This document shows positions 1-6,344 of a stretch of DNA of 6,775 bases, piece by piece. The notes under the pieces were generated by a model that worked only from the letters and a program-made list of their open reading frames with translations, was not told the DNA's origin and did not search any database. Position 1 is the stretch's first letter; each line of letters begins with the position of its first letter. Source of the stretch: an uncultured Bacteroidia bacterium (GTDB taxonomy: Bacteria; Bacteroidota; Bacteroidia; Bacteroidales; UBA932); contig CACXFP010000071.1 in assembly GCA_902766985.1 (NCBI GenBank), forward strand, positions 1-6,775. The letters run 5' to 3'. The position numbers and the translations under genes are program-made.

Positions 1-1253
1 AGTTCCTGCCCGTCGTAAAATGCGGCGAACTGGCCCGGGGTGATGCTACGCTGCGGCATTTCGAAGAGGATGTAAAGGCCTGCATCCCTCATTATAAGGA
101 CGGCATCCTGAAGAGGCTGGCGGTATCTTATGCGGACTCTGTACCTCCTGGTCTCACCGGGAACCATTGCTTGGGCAGGACGGATCCAATGAACCTCTCC
201 GGGGAGGATTTTAAGGCATCTCCTCATCAGGCCACGGTGCGACTGCCCTTCCCCTACATAGACGATATTCCTATCCATGTCGTTCCCTATCACGAACACG
301 GGCTCCCTGTGTCCACCTATGGCAAGTCCCTTCCTCTGGCCTATGGTATAGAACTGGGCGCCATCGTGCTTTCCAAGTATCCTGCCCCACGGATTCTCCT
401 TGTATCTCGTCTTTTTCACATGATGCTTTCCGCTGCGGTATGTCTCTGTCTCGAACCTGATGCTTTCGTAGGAAACCGGAGTAGAGACCGTCTCAAGGGC
501 CGCGTCATCAAGGTCCCCGGGATCAACCGGAGAAGACAGTATTCCCTGTATCTCTCCATAGAGGGGGCAGTCATCATAGAAAGCATCGTACACCTCGACC
601 ACGTCCCCCTCGCAGGGTTTCAGCTTCTGCTGGAGAAAAACGGGAAGGTCGACCTTGCCCACGAAACAGATTCCCTGTGAATCCTTCTTGTCGGCCGACG
701 GAAGGTCGGCCTCATGTGCAAGCTGCCGGACTTCAGGCTTGGTGATTCCGCCTATCGGGAACATGGCATGGGAAAGCTGGTCCTGGGTAAGCTGGCACAG
801 GAAATAGCTCTGGTCCTTGTTGCAATCCGCCCCGGCGAGGAGGCTCCAGGTCCCGTCTCCGTTTTGCTCCTTGCGGCAATAATGTCCGGTCGCAACCATC
901 TCCGCCCCGAGCTTTCGGGCGGCGTCCCAGAACGCGTCGAACTTGATCTCCCTATTGCACAGCACGTCAGGGTTCGGGGTCCGTCCCAGGGAGTACTCTT
1001 CGAACATATAATCGACCACCCGTTTGTGATATTCCTTGCTCAGGTCCACAAAATAGAACGGAATACCTATCTTCCTTGCCACGAGCTCGGCCACATACCG
1101 GTCTTCCTCCCACTCGCAGTCCCCATGAAGGGTAGTCGAAGCATCATTCCAGTTCTGCATGAACATGGCGAATACGTCATACCCCTGCCGCTTCAGCAGC
1201 AAAGCGGCCACACTGGAATCGACTCCTCCCGACAATCCTACGCAAACTTTCAT
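1..1253 (-). CDS. mnmA: tRNA-specific 2-thiouridylase MnmA (3' end cut by window edge)
   Basis: MnmA is a cytoplasmic enzyme that adenylates U34 of tRNA-Lys, -Glu and -Gln and replaces its 2-oxygen with sulfur, giving s2U34. I translated 417 residues from the ATG at 1253-1251; the reading frame is still open at base 1, so a short C-terminal tail is missing. The N-terminal PP-loop reads GLSGGVDSS (residues 6-14). RTPNPDVLCN carries the first catalytic Cys (C99) and DSQGICF the second (C196). GKHDGAQFYTIGQRKGLAIGG (about 294-314) and the near-terminal RSITPGQFAAFY are family signatures. The visible part is already longer than the roughly 360-370 residues of E. coli-type MnmA, because about 70 extra residues lie between EGDVVEVYD (from 215) and the GKHDG motif. 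From memory, Bacteroidota MnmA proteins carry an insert here. The gene is divergent from cdd, with a 77-bp gap and a short 5' leader. Bacteroidota often have more than one MnmA paralogue, so which one this is stays open. Confidence 0.95.
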   Translation of the reverse strand, partial: MKVCVGLSGGVDSSVAALLLKRQGYDVFAMFMQNWNDASTTLHGDCEWEEDRYVAELVARKIGIPFYFVDLSKEYHKRVVDYMFEEYSLGRTPNPDVLCNREIKFDAFWDAARKLGAEMVATGHYCRKEQNGDGTWSLLAGADCNKDQSYFLCQLTQDQLSHAMFPIGGITKPEVRQLAHEADLPSADKKDSQGICFVGKVDLPVFLQQKLKPCEGDVVEVYDAFYDDCPLYGEIQGILSSPVDPGDLDDAALETVSTPVSYESIRFETETYRSGKHHVKKTRYKENPWGRILGKHDGAQFYTIGQRKGLAIGGHREPVFVIGNDMDRNIVYVGEGQSHRGLMRRCLKILPGEVHWIRPAQAMVPGETRRYRVRIRYRQPLQDAVLIMRDAGLYILFEMPQRSITPGQFAAFYDGQE

Positions 1254-1275
1254 ATCACGGAATGCATTACAAGGG

Positions 1276-1283
1276 CAAAATTA
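1276..1283 (-). promoter_or_regulatory. Candidate Bacteroidota -7 box for mnmA
   Basis: On the minus strand this reads TAATTTTG, an exact match to the Bacteroidota -7 consensus TAnnTTTG. It lies 22 bases upstream of the mnmA ATG, which implies a leader of under 20 nt. I see no convincing TTG at the -33 position, so the assignment rests on the -7 box and its position alone. Confidence 0.45.
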
Positions 1284-1294
1284 ATTATTTTTAT

Positions 1295-1302
1295 TATATT
1301 TG
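1295..1302 (+). promoter_or_regulatory. Candidate Bacteroidota -7 box for cdd
   Basis: The plus strand reads TATATTTG, an exact TAnnTTTG match, in an A/T-rich stretch 28 bases upstream of the cdd ATG. A -33 TTG is not evident. It lies only 11 bp from the oppositely oriented mnmA box, so the two promoters would share upstream contacts. No Shine-Dalgarno sequence precedes cdd, which is normal in this phylum. Confidence 0.5.
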
Positions 1303-1330
1303 TTTTCGACACTAAACACTATACCGGACA

Positions 1331-1813
1331 ATGAAGACCAAGACCCTTTCGATAAAATACGAAATCTACGACTCCCCGGAAGAGATGTCTGAGGAAGACA
1401 GGGAACTGATCAAGGCCGCAGAAGAGGCGCAGAGAACGTCCTATGCACCATATTCCAAGTTCAATGTAGGAGCAGCGATCAGGCTCGACAACGGCTTGGT
1501 CATCAAGGGTTCCAATCAGGAGAATGCAGCTTCACCCGACGGCCTCTGCGCAGAAAGGACGGCCATGTTCGCCGCAAGCGCAGCGTATCCTGACAACGCC
1601 ATGGTATCCATGGCCATATCAGGAGGCTATGGTTTCAAGATGGACGACATGCCCTGCACGCCTTGCGGCTCCTGCCGGCAGGTGATGGCCGAATACCAGA
1701 ACAAGTCCGGCGTGCCTATGAGCGTTATCATGGCCGGGAAGAAACAGATCTGGAAATTCTTCAAGGTGGAAGACATCCTCCCCTTCATATTCAACAGCCT
1801 CGAAACAGAATAG
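1331..1813 (+). CDS. cdd: Cytidine deaminase, small tetrameric zinc type
   Basis: This enzyme of pyrimidine salvage hydrolytically deaminates cytidine and deoxycytidine to uridine and deoxyuridine in the cytoplasm. The 160-residue product has the full signature set. YAPYSKFNVGAAI (about 38-50) is the N-terminal core, and the NQENAA segment (62-67) matches the nucleoside-binding N-x-E-N motif. CAERTA (73-78) supplies zinc ligand C73 and proton-shuttle E75, and PCGSCRQ (111-117) supplies ligands C112 and C115. Three Cys ligands rather than His-Cys-Cys place it in the small homotetrameric class. At 160 residues it is somewhat longer than the usual 130-140 because of an N-terminal extension of about 20 residues rich in acidic and basic side chains. 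It is transcribed alone, divergent from mnmA, and its TAG stop directly abuts the terminator U-tract of the convergent SRP RNA. No dedicated terminator for cdd is visible. Confidence 0.95.
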   Translation: MKTKTLSIKYEIYDSPEEMSEEDRELIKAAEEAQRTSYAPYSKFNVGAAIRLDNGLVIKGSNQENAASPDGLCAERTAMFAASAAYPDNAMVSMAISGGYGFKMDDMPCTPCGSCRQVMAEYQNKSGVPMSVIMAGKKQIWKFFKVEDILPFIFNSLETE

Positions 1814-1819
1814 AAAAAA
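1814..1819 (-). terminator. U-tract terminating the tRNA-Thr/SRP RNA transcript
   Basis: Six T residues on the minus strand follow directly after the closing CTTTCCC strand of the SRP RNA outer helix. The long SRP hairpin plus this U-tract has the layout of an intrinsic terminator. It touches the cdd stop codon (1811-1813) with no bases in between. Confidence 0.65.
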
Positions 1820-1917
1820 GGGAAAGCTTGGCACATCGCACCGCTACGACCTCCTACCCTTGCTTCCTTCCGGCCCTGGGGGAATTCAGAGGGAGCTGGT
1901 CGTGTACGACTTTCCCT
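1820..1917 (-). ncRNA. ffs: Signal recognition particle RNA, small bacterial (4.5S) type
   Basis: This is the RNA scaffold of the signal recognition particle; it binds Ffh and FtsY for co-translational membrane targeting. The minus strand contains the hallmark apical domain: CAGG, G, CC, a GGAA tetraloop (genome 1868-1871), GG, A, AGCA, matching the Ffh-binding hairpin of E. coli 4.5S RNA nearly base for base. Flanking complementarity supports one long hairpin. ACGAC and CTCC on the 5' side pair with GGAG and GTCGT on the 3' side, and the ends close as GGGAAAG with CTTTCCC. There is no Alu domain. The ends are inferred from the outer helix, giving about 98 nt, and may be off by a few bases. 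The RNA starts at the base after the tRNA-Thr CCA, so the two are almost certainly co-transcribed. Confidence 0.9.
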
Positions 1918-1993
1918 TGGAGCCACTTGGGAGACTCGAACTCACGACCTGCGCGTTACGAATGCGCTGCTCTACCGACTGAGCTAAAGTGGC
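1918..1993 (-). tRNA. tRNA-Thr, anticodon CGU, CCA encoded
   Basis: This is a 76-nt cloverleaf with a 7-bp acceptor stem (GCCACTT/AAGTGGC) and a D arm GCTC/GAGC around AGTCGGTA. The anticodon loop is TTCGTAA with CGT at genome 1958-1960, the T loop is TTCGAGT, and the discriminator T is followed by an encoded CCA. It reads ACG codons. The Thr identity elements G1-C72, C2-G71, G35 and U36 are all present, and A37 after U36 makes it an expected substrate for TsaD-dependent t6A. Two stem positions do not pair canonically: A31 with C39 in the anticodon stem, and U50 with C64 in the T stem. All other stem pairs are intact, so I regard it as functional with modest uncertainty. Its own promoter lies just upstream, and the SRP RNA follows with no spacer. 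Confidence 0.93.
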
Positions 1994-2011
1994 ATGCTTG
2001 TTAAAGCGGTG

Positions 2012-2038
2012 CAAATATAAGAAAAATTCTTGATGCAA
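2012..2038 (-). promoter_or_regulatory. Candidate promoter of the tRNA-Thr/SRP RNA unit
   Basis: On the minus strand a TTG (genome 2036-2038) is followed after 16 bases by TATATTTG (2012-2019), an exact TAnnTTTG -7 box. The tRNA begins 18 bases further on, leaving only a short 5' leader for RNase P to remove. This is one of the better promoter matches in the window because both elements are present. Confidence 0.6.
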
Positions 2039-2058
2039 GGGATATTTTCCTAAATTCG
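2030..2058 (+). promoter_or_regulatory. Candidate promoter of the HI0933-family flavoprotein gene
   Basis: TTG at 2030-2032 and TAAATTCG at 2051-2058 are separated by 18 bases. The -7 box differs from TAnnTTTG at one position (C for T). Transcription would begin around 2064, giving a leader of about 15 nt. Its -33 region interleaves with that of the divergent tRNA promoter. Confidence 0.4.
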
Positions 2059-2078
2059 CACCAGATTACCGATCGATA

Positions 2079-3509
2079 ATGGAATCCGACATCATCATCA
2101 TAGGAGGAGGGGCTGCCGGGCTGATGGCCGCGTACGGAGCTGCGCAGGAGCTCTCCGGCAACGGGGACCCAGGCAAAGTTACCGTCCTTGAAAAAATGCC
2201 CAGGCCTGGAAGGAAAATCATGCTTACTGGTAAAGGCAGGTGCAATTTCACCAATGTAAAGGACTGGGAAGCATTTTCAGCCCATATAAGGGCAGGAAGG
2301 TCGGCGGTCAGGCACTCGTTCTTCAGCCTCTCTCCGGAAAAGATGGTCGGTTTTATTAATTCCTTCGGCACGGAGACTGTCGTGGAAAGGGGCGACAGGG
2401 CTTTTCCCGCATCATACCATGCAAGCGATATCGTGGACACCCTAGTGAGGGCATGCACAAAGGCCGGGGCAGAAATCATCACGGGTTCGGAAACGGTCTC
2501 CGTCAGCATCGATGAAAACGGGAAAACGTTTTCGGTCGAAGACTCCAGAGGCAGGATATATCGGTGCAGGAAGCTGATAATCGCCACGGGCGGCCTCTCT
2601 TACCCCGCTACCGGCTCGACAGGAGACGGCTATGCCTTTGCAGGATCTTTCGGTCACAGGACAGTGGGAACCTTCCCTTCACTCACGGCCCTTGTCCCTG
2701 CCGGATACAAGGTGACGGAAAAGCCTTCCATCGGAATGATCGCCGCGAAAGCCCTGGACGGTTATGGAGGATTCGTCGGAAAAAACGACCACCCGGACCT
2801 ACCGGAAGGCTATCCTGAGACAAAAGGACACATCAACCGGAACCTGCCTCTCTCTTCCCTGGGAGAGACTCTTTGCGGACTGCACCTGAAAAATGTCGGC
2901 CTGACCGTGATCGAGAACGGAACCGCCGTCGAGACGGTGACCGGAGACGTGGATTTCACTGACGGAGGGCTGGAAGGCCCGGCCGGATTCCAGGTGAGCA
3001 GGCGCTGCGTGAAGGCATTGGTCAACGGAGCGAAGATATCCCTGGTGCTGGACATGAAACCCGGAGTCCCCGCCGGGGAACTTGAAAACAGGGTGAGAGG
3101 TCTTTGGGAAGGGATCAGGAATGACCGCCGCAGCGAAAGGATGTCTTTCACCAACCGTTACAATGTACTTCTAGGAAAGCTCCTTCCACGGGAAGCCATC
3201 AGGGCTTTCCGCATCATGAACAGGAACGCCGAAGACATGATCCAACTGTGCAAAGCGCTGAAGGGATGGAAATTCGATATCGCCGGATACGTAGGCTATG
3301 AAAGATGCGTGGTGACTGCCGGGGGCGTGGACACCGCAGGAATCATTCCGAAGACAATGGAATCAAGGCTGTGCAAGGGACTTTACTTATGCGGCGAAGT
3401 ACTCGATATCGACGCTGATACCGGAGGCTACAATCTCCAGATGGCATTCTGCACCGGCCTGCTGGCCGGACGTTCTGCAGCAAATTCACTGATAAGTTCC
3501 CGCACCTGA
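2079..3509 (+). CDS. HI0933/BaiN-family NAD(P)/FAD-dependent oxidoreductase
   Basis: This 476-residue flavoprotein belongs to the HI0933-like family (often labelled BaiN or aminoacetone oxidase). The physiological reaction is not settled for most members, and the bile-acid reductase label should not be transferred from sequence alone. The N-terminal dinucleotide-binding motif IIIGGGAAGLMAA spans about 6-18. The family signature MLTGKGRCNFTN is at 48-59, GDRAFPASYHASDIVDTL at 105-122, the second FAD motif LIIATGGLSYPATGSTGDGY at 166-185, TAGGV at 413-417, and GLYLCGEVLDIDADTGGYNL with MAFCTG at about 434-460. It has no signal peptide or membrane segment, so it is probably cytoplasmic. It is longer than the usual roughly 400-420 residues; extra sequence near residues 226-268 accounts for part of this. 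The ATG at 2079 is the obvious start because the GGGAAG fold begins at once. It is convergent with the next gene, with 14 bp between stop codons. Confidence 0.9.
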   Translation: MESDIIIIGGGAAGLMAAYGAAQELSGNGDPGKVTVLEKMPRPGRKIMLTGKGRCNFTNVKDWEAFSAHIRAGRSAVRHSFFSLSPEKMVGFINSFGTETVVERGDRAFPASYHASDIVDTLVRACTKAGAEIITGSETVSVSIDENGKTFSVEDSRGRIYRCRKLIIATGGLSYPATGSTGDGYAFAGSFGHRTVGTFPSLTALVPAGYKVTEKPSIGMIAAKALDGYGGFVGKNDHPDLPEGYPETKGHINRNLPLSSLGETLCGLHLKNVGLTVIENGTAVETVTGDVDFTDGGLEGPAGFQVSRRCVKALVNGAKISLVLDMKPGVPAGELENRVRGLWEGIRNDRRSERMSFTNRYNVLLGKLLPREAIRAFRIMNRNAEDMIQLCKALKGWKFDIAGYVGYERCVVTAGGVDTAGIIPKTMESRLCKGLYLCGEVLDIDADTGGYNLQMAFCTGLLAGRSAANSLISSRT

Positions 3510-3523
3510 GGGACTTGAGACAA

Positions 3524-5191
3524 TCACTCCCCAGACGAGAGGGCACGGAAGACGGCCGCCGCGGTATTGATGCCGTCCAGGGCCGAAGAGACTATGCCGC
3601 CTGCATATCCGGCACCCTCCCCGCAAGGATATATCCCCGGCATGGAGTCATATTGGAAAGTCTTGGAATCCCTGGGAATCCTGACGGGAGATGATGTCCT
3701 GGACTCGACACCGAGGAGCAGGGCGTCATTGGTAAAATATCCTTTCATGGTCTTTTTCCCGACAATCGGGAAAACCTTCTGCAATCTTTCCGCGATATAA
3801 GGGGGAAGCAGCTCGTGCAGCGGAGCCGAGACTACGCCCGGACGGTAGGAGGTTTCCGGGAGGTCATGGGAAATGACCCCGTTGCAGAAATCTATCATCC
3901 TCTGCGCCGGAGCCGCCATCGGATTCACGTTCTCAGAAATGTATGGAGTCTTTCCGGACTTGACTGCAGATGAAGTGAATTCATACATTTTCCTCTCCAC
4001 ATCCCTCTGGAAATTGAGAAGGGCGAAGGGACCGTCCGCGAGATATTCCTCGGGAGTATCCTCAGGATTGATCTGGACCACCACGCCGGAATTGGCGAAC
4101 CTGCCGCTCCGTGCGGAGTTGGACATTCCGTTAAGGACGACGGTTCCGGGCTCGGTGGAGGAAGGGACGAGCACTCCTCCGGGGCATTCGCAGAATGAGA
4201 ACACTCCCCTGTCGTCGACCTGTTCGGTGAAAGTATATTCAGCCGCAGGCATACCAGGCTCCCATTGGCCATGGTACCGGCTGGCGTTGATGAGGTCCTG
4301 GGGGTGTTCCACCCGCACACCCATCGCGAATCCCTTTGCCTCCAAACTGAATCCTTTCGAGGATAGGAGCTCGTAGATATCCCGGGCGGAATGTCCGGTG
4401 GCAAGGATGACCGCACGGGCTTCAAAGTCCACTTTTTCATCACCGCAAAGAGCTGTCACCGTGATGTTTCCGTCTTCACTGCGAACGAAGTCCACAGCCT
4501 TCGTGCCGAAATGATACTCGCCGCCGCATTCCGTGATGAGGTTGCGCATGTTCTCGACGACTTTCGGAAGGCGGTCCGTTCCGATATGCGGACGGGCGTC
4601 TATAAGGATCTGGGGGTTGGCTCCGAAATGGACGAACTGGTACAGGACTTCCCTGACATCCCCTCTCTTAGAGGAACGGGTGTAGAGTTTACCGTCCGAA
4701 AAGGCTCCGGCGCCTCCTTCTCCGAAACAATAATTGGATTCAGGATTGACAATCCCCTCGCGGGAGATGACAGCCATGTCTGTCTTCCTTCCGTGTACAT
4801 CTTTCCCCCTCTCGAGGATAATGGGCCTGAGGCCGAGGGAGATCAGCTTGAGTGAAGCGAAAAGTCCGGCAGGACCAGCGCCGACAACGATGACCGGCTC
4901 ACTTGACAAGACATCCTTGTATTCGGGTATCTGGTACGGTTCGTAATGCTCATAATACTTGTAGCCCTCGATCACATACCTGTATTTCACATCTCCGCGC
5001 GCATCGATAGAACGCCTTGTGATAACGCAGGTAGCGTCTGGGTTGGGGAAGGTGGGCTGGAAGGATTTGGAAGGGTCTATCACATTGATTATGGCATTCT
5101 TGCGCAAACGCATCTGCTCCGCAGCCACTATCCTCACGTCATCGCTCCTCAGGTCCCGGCCTAAACGGCCCGTCATCTCGAACTGTATCAT
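3524..5191 (-). CDS. FAD-dependent oxidoreductase, COG2509 type (function unknown)
   Basis: This 555-residue protein matches the conserved but functionally uncharacterised family of FAD-dependent dehydrogenases (COG2509). Residues 1-95 form the family's N-terminal domain, including RRSIDARGDVKYRY (about 59-72), which typically precedes the flavin fold. VIVVGAGPAGLFASLKL (100-116) is the Rossmann FAD motif and is followed by ILERGKDVHGRK. NPESNYCFGEGGAGAFSDGK (149-168), RPHIGTDRLPKVVENMRN (200-217) and VILATGHSARDIY (261-273) are family blocks. FSFCECPGG (331-339) and NGMSNSARSGRFANSG (354-369) follow, and PCGEGAGYAGGIVSSALDG (522-540) is the C-terminal FAD-binding block. No signal peptide or membrane helix is seen. 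It follows tsaD after 17 bp on the same strand, so co-transcription is likely. An AAGGA sits too close to the ATG to act as a normal ribosome site. The substrate is unknown. Confidence 0.9.
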   Translation of the reverse strand: MIQFEMTGRLGRDLRSDDVRIVAAEQMRLRKNAIINVIDPSKSFQPTFPNPDATCVITRRSIDARGDVKYRYVIEGYKYYEHYEPYQIPEYKDVLSSEPVIVVGAGPAGLFASLKLISLGLRPIILERGKDVHGRKTDMAVISREGIVNPESNYCFGEGGAGAFSDGKLYTRSSKRGDVREVLYQFVHFGANPQILIDARPHIGTDRLPKVVENMRNLITECGGEYHFGTKAVDFVRSEDGNITVTALCGDEKVDFEARAVILATGHSARDIYELLSSKGFSLEAKGFAMGVRVEHPQDLINASRYHGQWEPGMPAAEYTFTEQVDDRGVFSFCECPGGVLVPSSTEPGTVVLNGMSNSARSGRFANSGVVVQINPEDTPEEYLADGPFALLNFQRDVERKMYEFTSSAVKSGKTPYISENVNPMAAPAQRMIDFCNGVISHDLPETSYRPGVVSAPLHELLPPYIAERLQKVFPIVGKKTMKGYFTNDALLLGVESRTSSPVRIPRDSKTFQYDSMPGIYPCGEGAGYAGGIVSSALDGINTAAAVFRALSSGE

Positions 5192-5208
5192 ATCCTTATG
5201 GTATTATT

Positions 5209-6231
5209 CTAATAATCGGCTATTCTCGACACCGGAGCGATGTCAAGCGGGGTCTTCTCCCCGTTCTTCCACCTGAACCATCCGGCGATGGCTATCATCG
5301 CCGCATTGTCCGTCGTGAACTTGAATTCAGGAAGATGCGTTTTCCATCCCCTCTTCTTTCCCTCACGTACGACGGCCTCCCTCAAGGCGCTGTTGGCCGA
5401 CACTCCGCCTCCGATGGTGACCTCCCTGATGCCGGTCTGGGCGGCAGCCTTGACCAGTTTTTTCATGAGTATGTCTATCAGGGCTTTCTGGAAACTTGCG
5501 CAGATATCCTCTTTGTTCTTCTCCATGAACTGGGGATCCTTTTTCAACTCGTCCCTGACGAAATACAGCAACGACGTCTTGATGCCGCTGAAACTGTAGT
5601 CCAGGCCGGGGATGTTGGGTTTGGCGAATTTGAACCTGTCCGGATTCCCCAGTTTTGCAAGCCTGTCGATCACCGGACCTCCGGGATAACCCAGCCCCAT
5701 CATCTTGGAGCATTTGTCAAAGGCCTCCCCCACGGCATCGTCGATGGTCTGCCCGAGTATCTCGAAATCCAGAGGACTGTCCACCCGGACTATCTGGGAG
5801 TTGCCGCCGGAGACAAGCAGGCATAGGTAAGGGAATGCAGGAGGATCGTACTCCTTTCCGTCCTCACGGACGAAATTGGCAAGCACATGGCCCTGGAGGT
5901 GATTTACCATCACCATCGGGATGTCGAGGGCGACGGACATGGCCTTTGCGAAGGAGGTCCCTACCAGGAGGGACCCGAGGAGACCCGGGCCGCGGGTGAA
6001 AGCTATGGCACTGAGATCGGAAGGCTTGATCCCGGCCTTGTCCAGAGCCTGGCTGACCACCGGCACGATATTCTGTTCATGGGCCCTTGAAGCCAGTTCG
6101 GGCACGACGCCGCCGAAATCCTTGTGTACCTGCTGGCTCGCTATCACGTTGGACATCAACAGGCCGTCCTTCAGCACAGCTGCGGAAGTATCGTCGCAAG
6201 AAGACTCTATTCCAAGAATATAATCGGCCAT
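5209..6231 (-). CDS. tsaD: tRNA threonylcarbamoyltransferase TsaD
   Basis: TsaD is the Kae1/Qri7 family catalytic subunit, working with TsaB and TsaE, that transfers threonylcarbamoyl from TC-AMP (made by TsaC) to A37 of tRNAs decoding ANN codons, giving t6A. It is an essential cytoplasmic metal-dependent enzyme. The 340-residue product begins MADYILGIESSCDDTSAAV. GGVVPELASRAHEQNI (40-55) and AFTRGPGLLGSLLVG (77-91) are family blocks. HLQGH (111-115) supplies the two metal-binding His residues, LVSGGNSQI (139-147) is the nucleotide-binding loop, and TDNAAMIA (307-314) carries the third metal ligand, D308. The frame stays open for another 80 codons upstream, but that extension is Arg/Pro-rich, unlike the family, and runs across the promoter region. 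The start at 6231 is therefore preferred and gives the normal family length. The gene leads a probable two-gene unit with the COG2509 flavoprotein and diverges from the TamB-like gene. Confidence 0.96.
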   Translation of the reverse strand: MADYILGIESSCDDTSAAVLKDGLLMSNVIASQQVHKDFGGVVPELASRAHEQNIVPVVSQALDKAGIKPSDLSAIAFTRGPGLLGSLLVGTSFAKAMSVALDIPMVMVNHLQGHVLANFVREDGKEYDPPAFPYLCLLVSGGNSQIVRVDSPLDFEILGQTIDDAVGEAFDKCSKMMGLGYPGGPVIDRLAKLGNPDRFKFAKPNIPGLDYSFSGIKTSLLYFVRDELKKDPQFMEKNKEDICASFQKALIDILMKKLVKAAAQTGIREVTIGGGVSANSALREAVVREGKKRGWKTHLPEFKFTTDNAAMIAIAGWFRWKNGEKTPLDIAPVSRIADY

Positions 6232-6272
6232 GATTTCAAAGCAACGGCAAAAAGATGCCGAATAAACGCCTG

Positions 6273-6280
6273 CAAAGATA
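6273..6280 (-). promoter_or_regulatory. Candidate -7 box for the tsaD unit
   Basis: The minus strand reads TATCTTTG followed by C, an exact TAnnTTTG match, 41 bases upstream of the chosen tsaD ATG. It lies inside the upstream open extension of the tsaD frame, which supports the downstream start. No clear -33 TTG is visible. Confidence 0.55.
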
Positions 6281-6312
6281 CGAAAAGGTACGGAAAGGAA
6301 AGAATTTATTGT

Positions 6313-6320
6313 TATTTTTG
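6313..6320 (+). promoter_or_regulatory. Candidate -7 box for the TamB-like gene
   Basis: The plus strand reads TATTTTTG followed by C, matching TAnnTTTG. Transcription would start at about 6326-6328, close to the in-frame TAG at 6327-6329 and 24 bases before the ACG that sits where the initiator would be expected. No convincing -33 element is seen. Confidence 0.45.
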
Positions 6321-6344
6321 CGAGATTAGGAAAAGTATCAGAAT

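Noticed and set aside
171..1334. Long plus-strand open frames (171-680 and 714-1334) opposite mnmA
   Set aside because: They are antisense shadows of a continuous MnmA reading frame that has every catalytic motif; their translations resemble no family.
2019..2032. Small inverted repeat AAGAA/TTCTT upstream of the flavoprotein gene
   Set aside because: A 5-bp A/T-only stem inside the promoter region is expected by chance and has no terminator tail.
2079..3509. Calling the HI0933-family protein a bile-acid reductase (BaiN)
   Set aside because: The label comes from distant homologues, and nothing in the neighbourhood concerns bile acids or steroids.
3491..3523. Possible terminator hairpin between the convergent flavoprotein genes
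   Set aside because: Only TCCC/GGGA (about 4 bp) can pair, and no T-tract follows on either strand.
6255..6329. 24-codon in-frame ORF (ATG 6255 to TAG 6327-6329) as the true TamB N-terminus with a nonsense mutation
   Set aside because: It lies upstream of the likely TamB -7 box and overlaps the tsaD promoter, and its peptide does not resemble TamB heads. It probably reflects chance, though it is noted in the start-codon finding.
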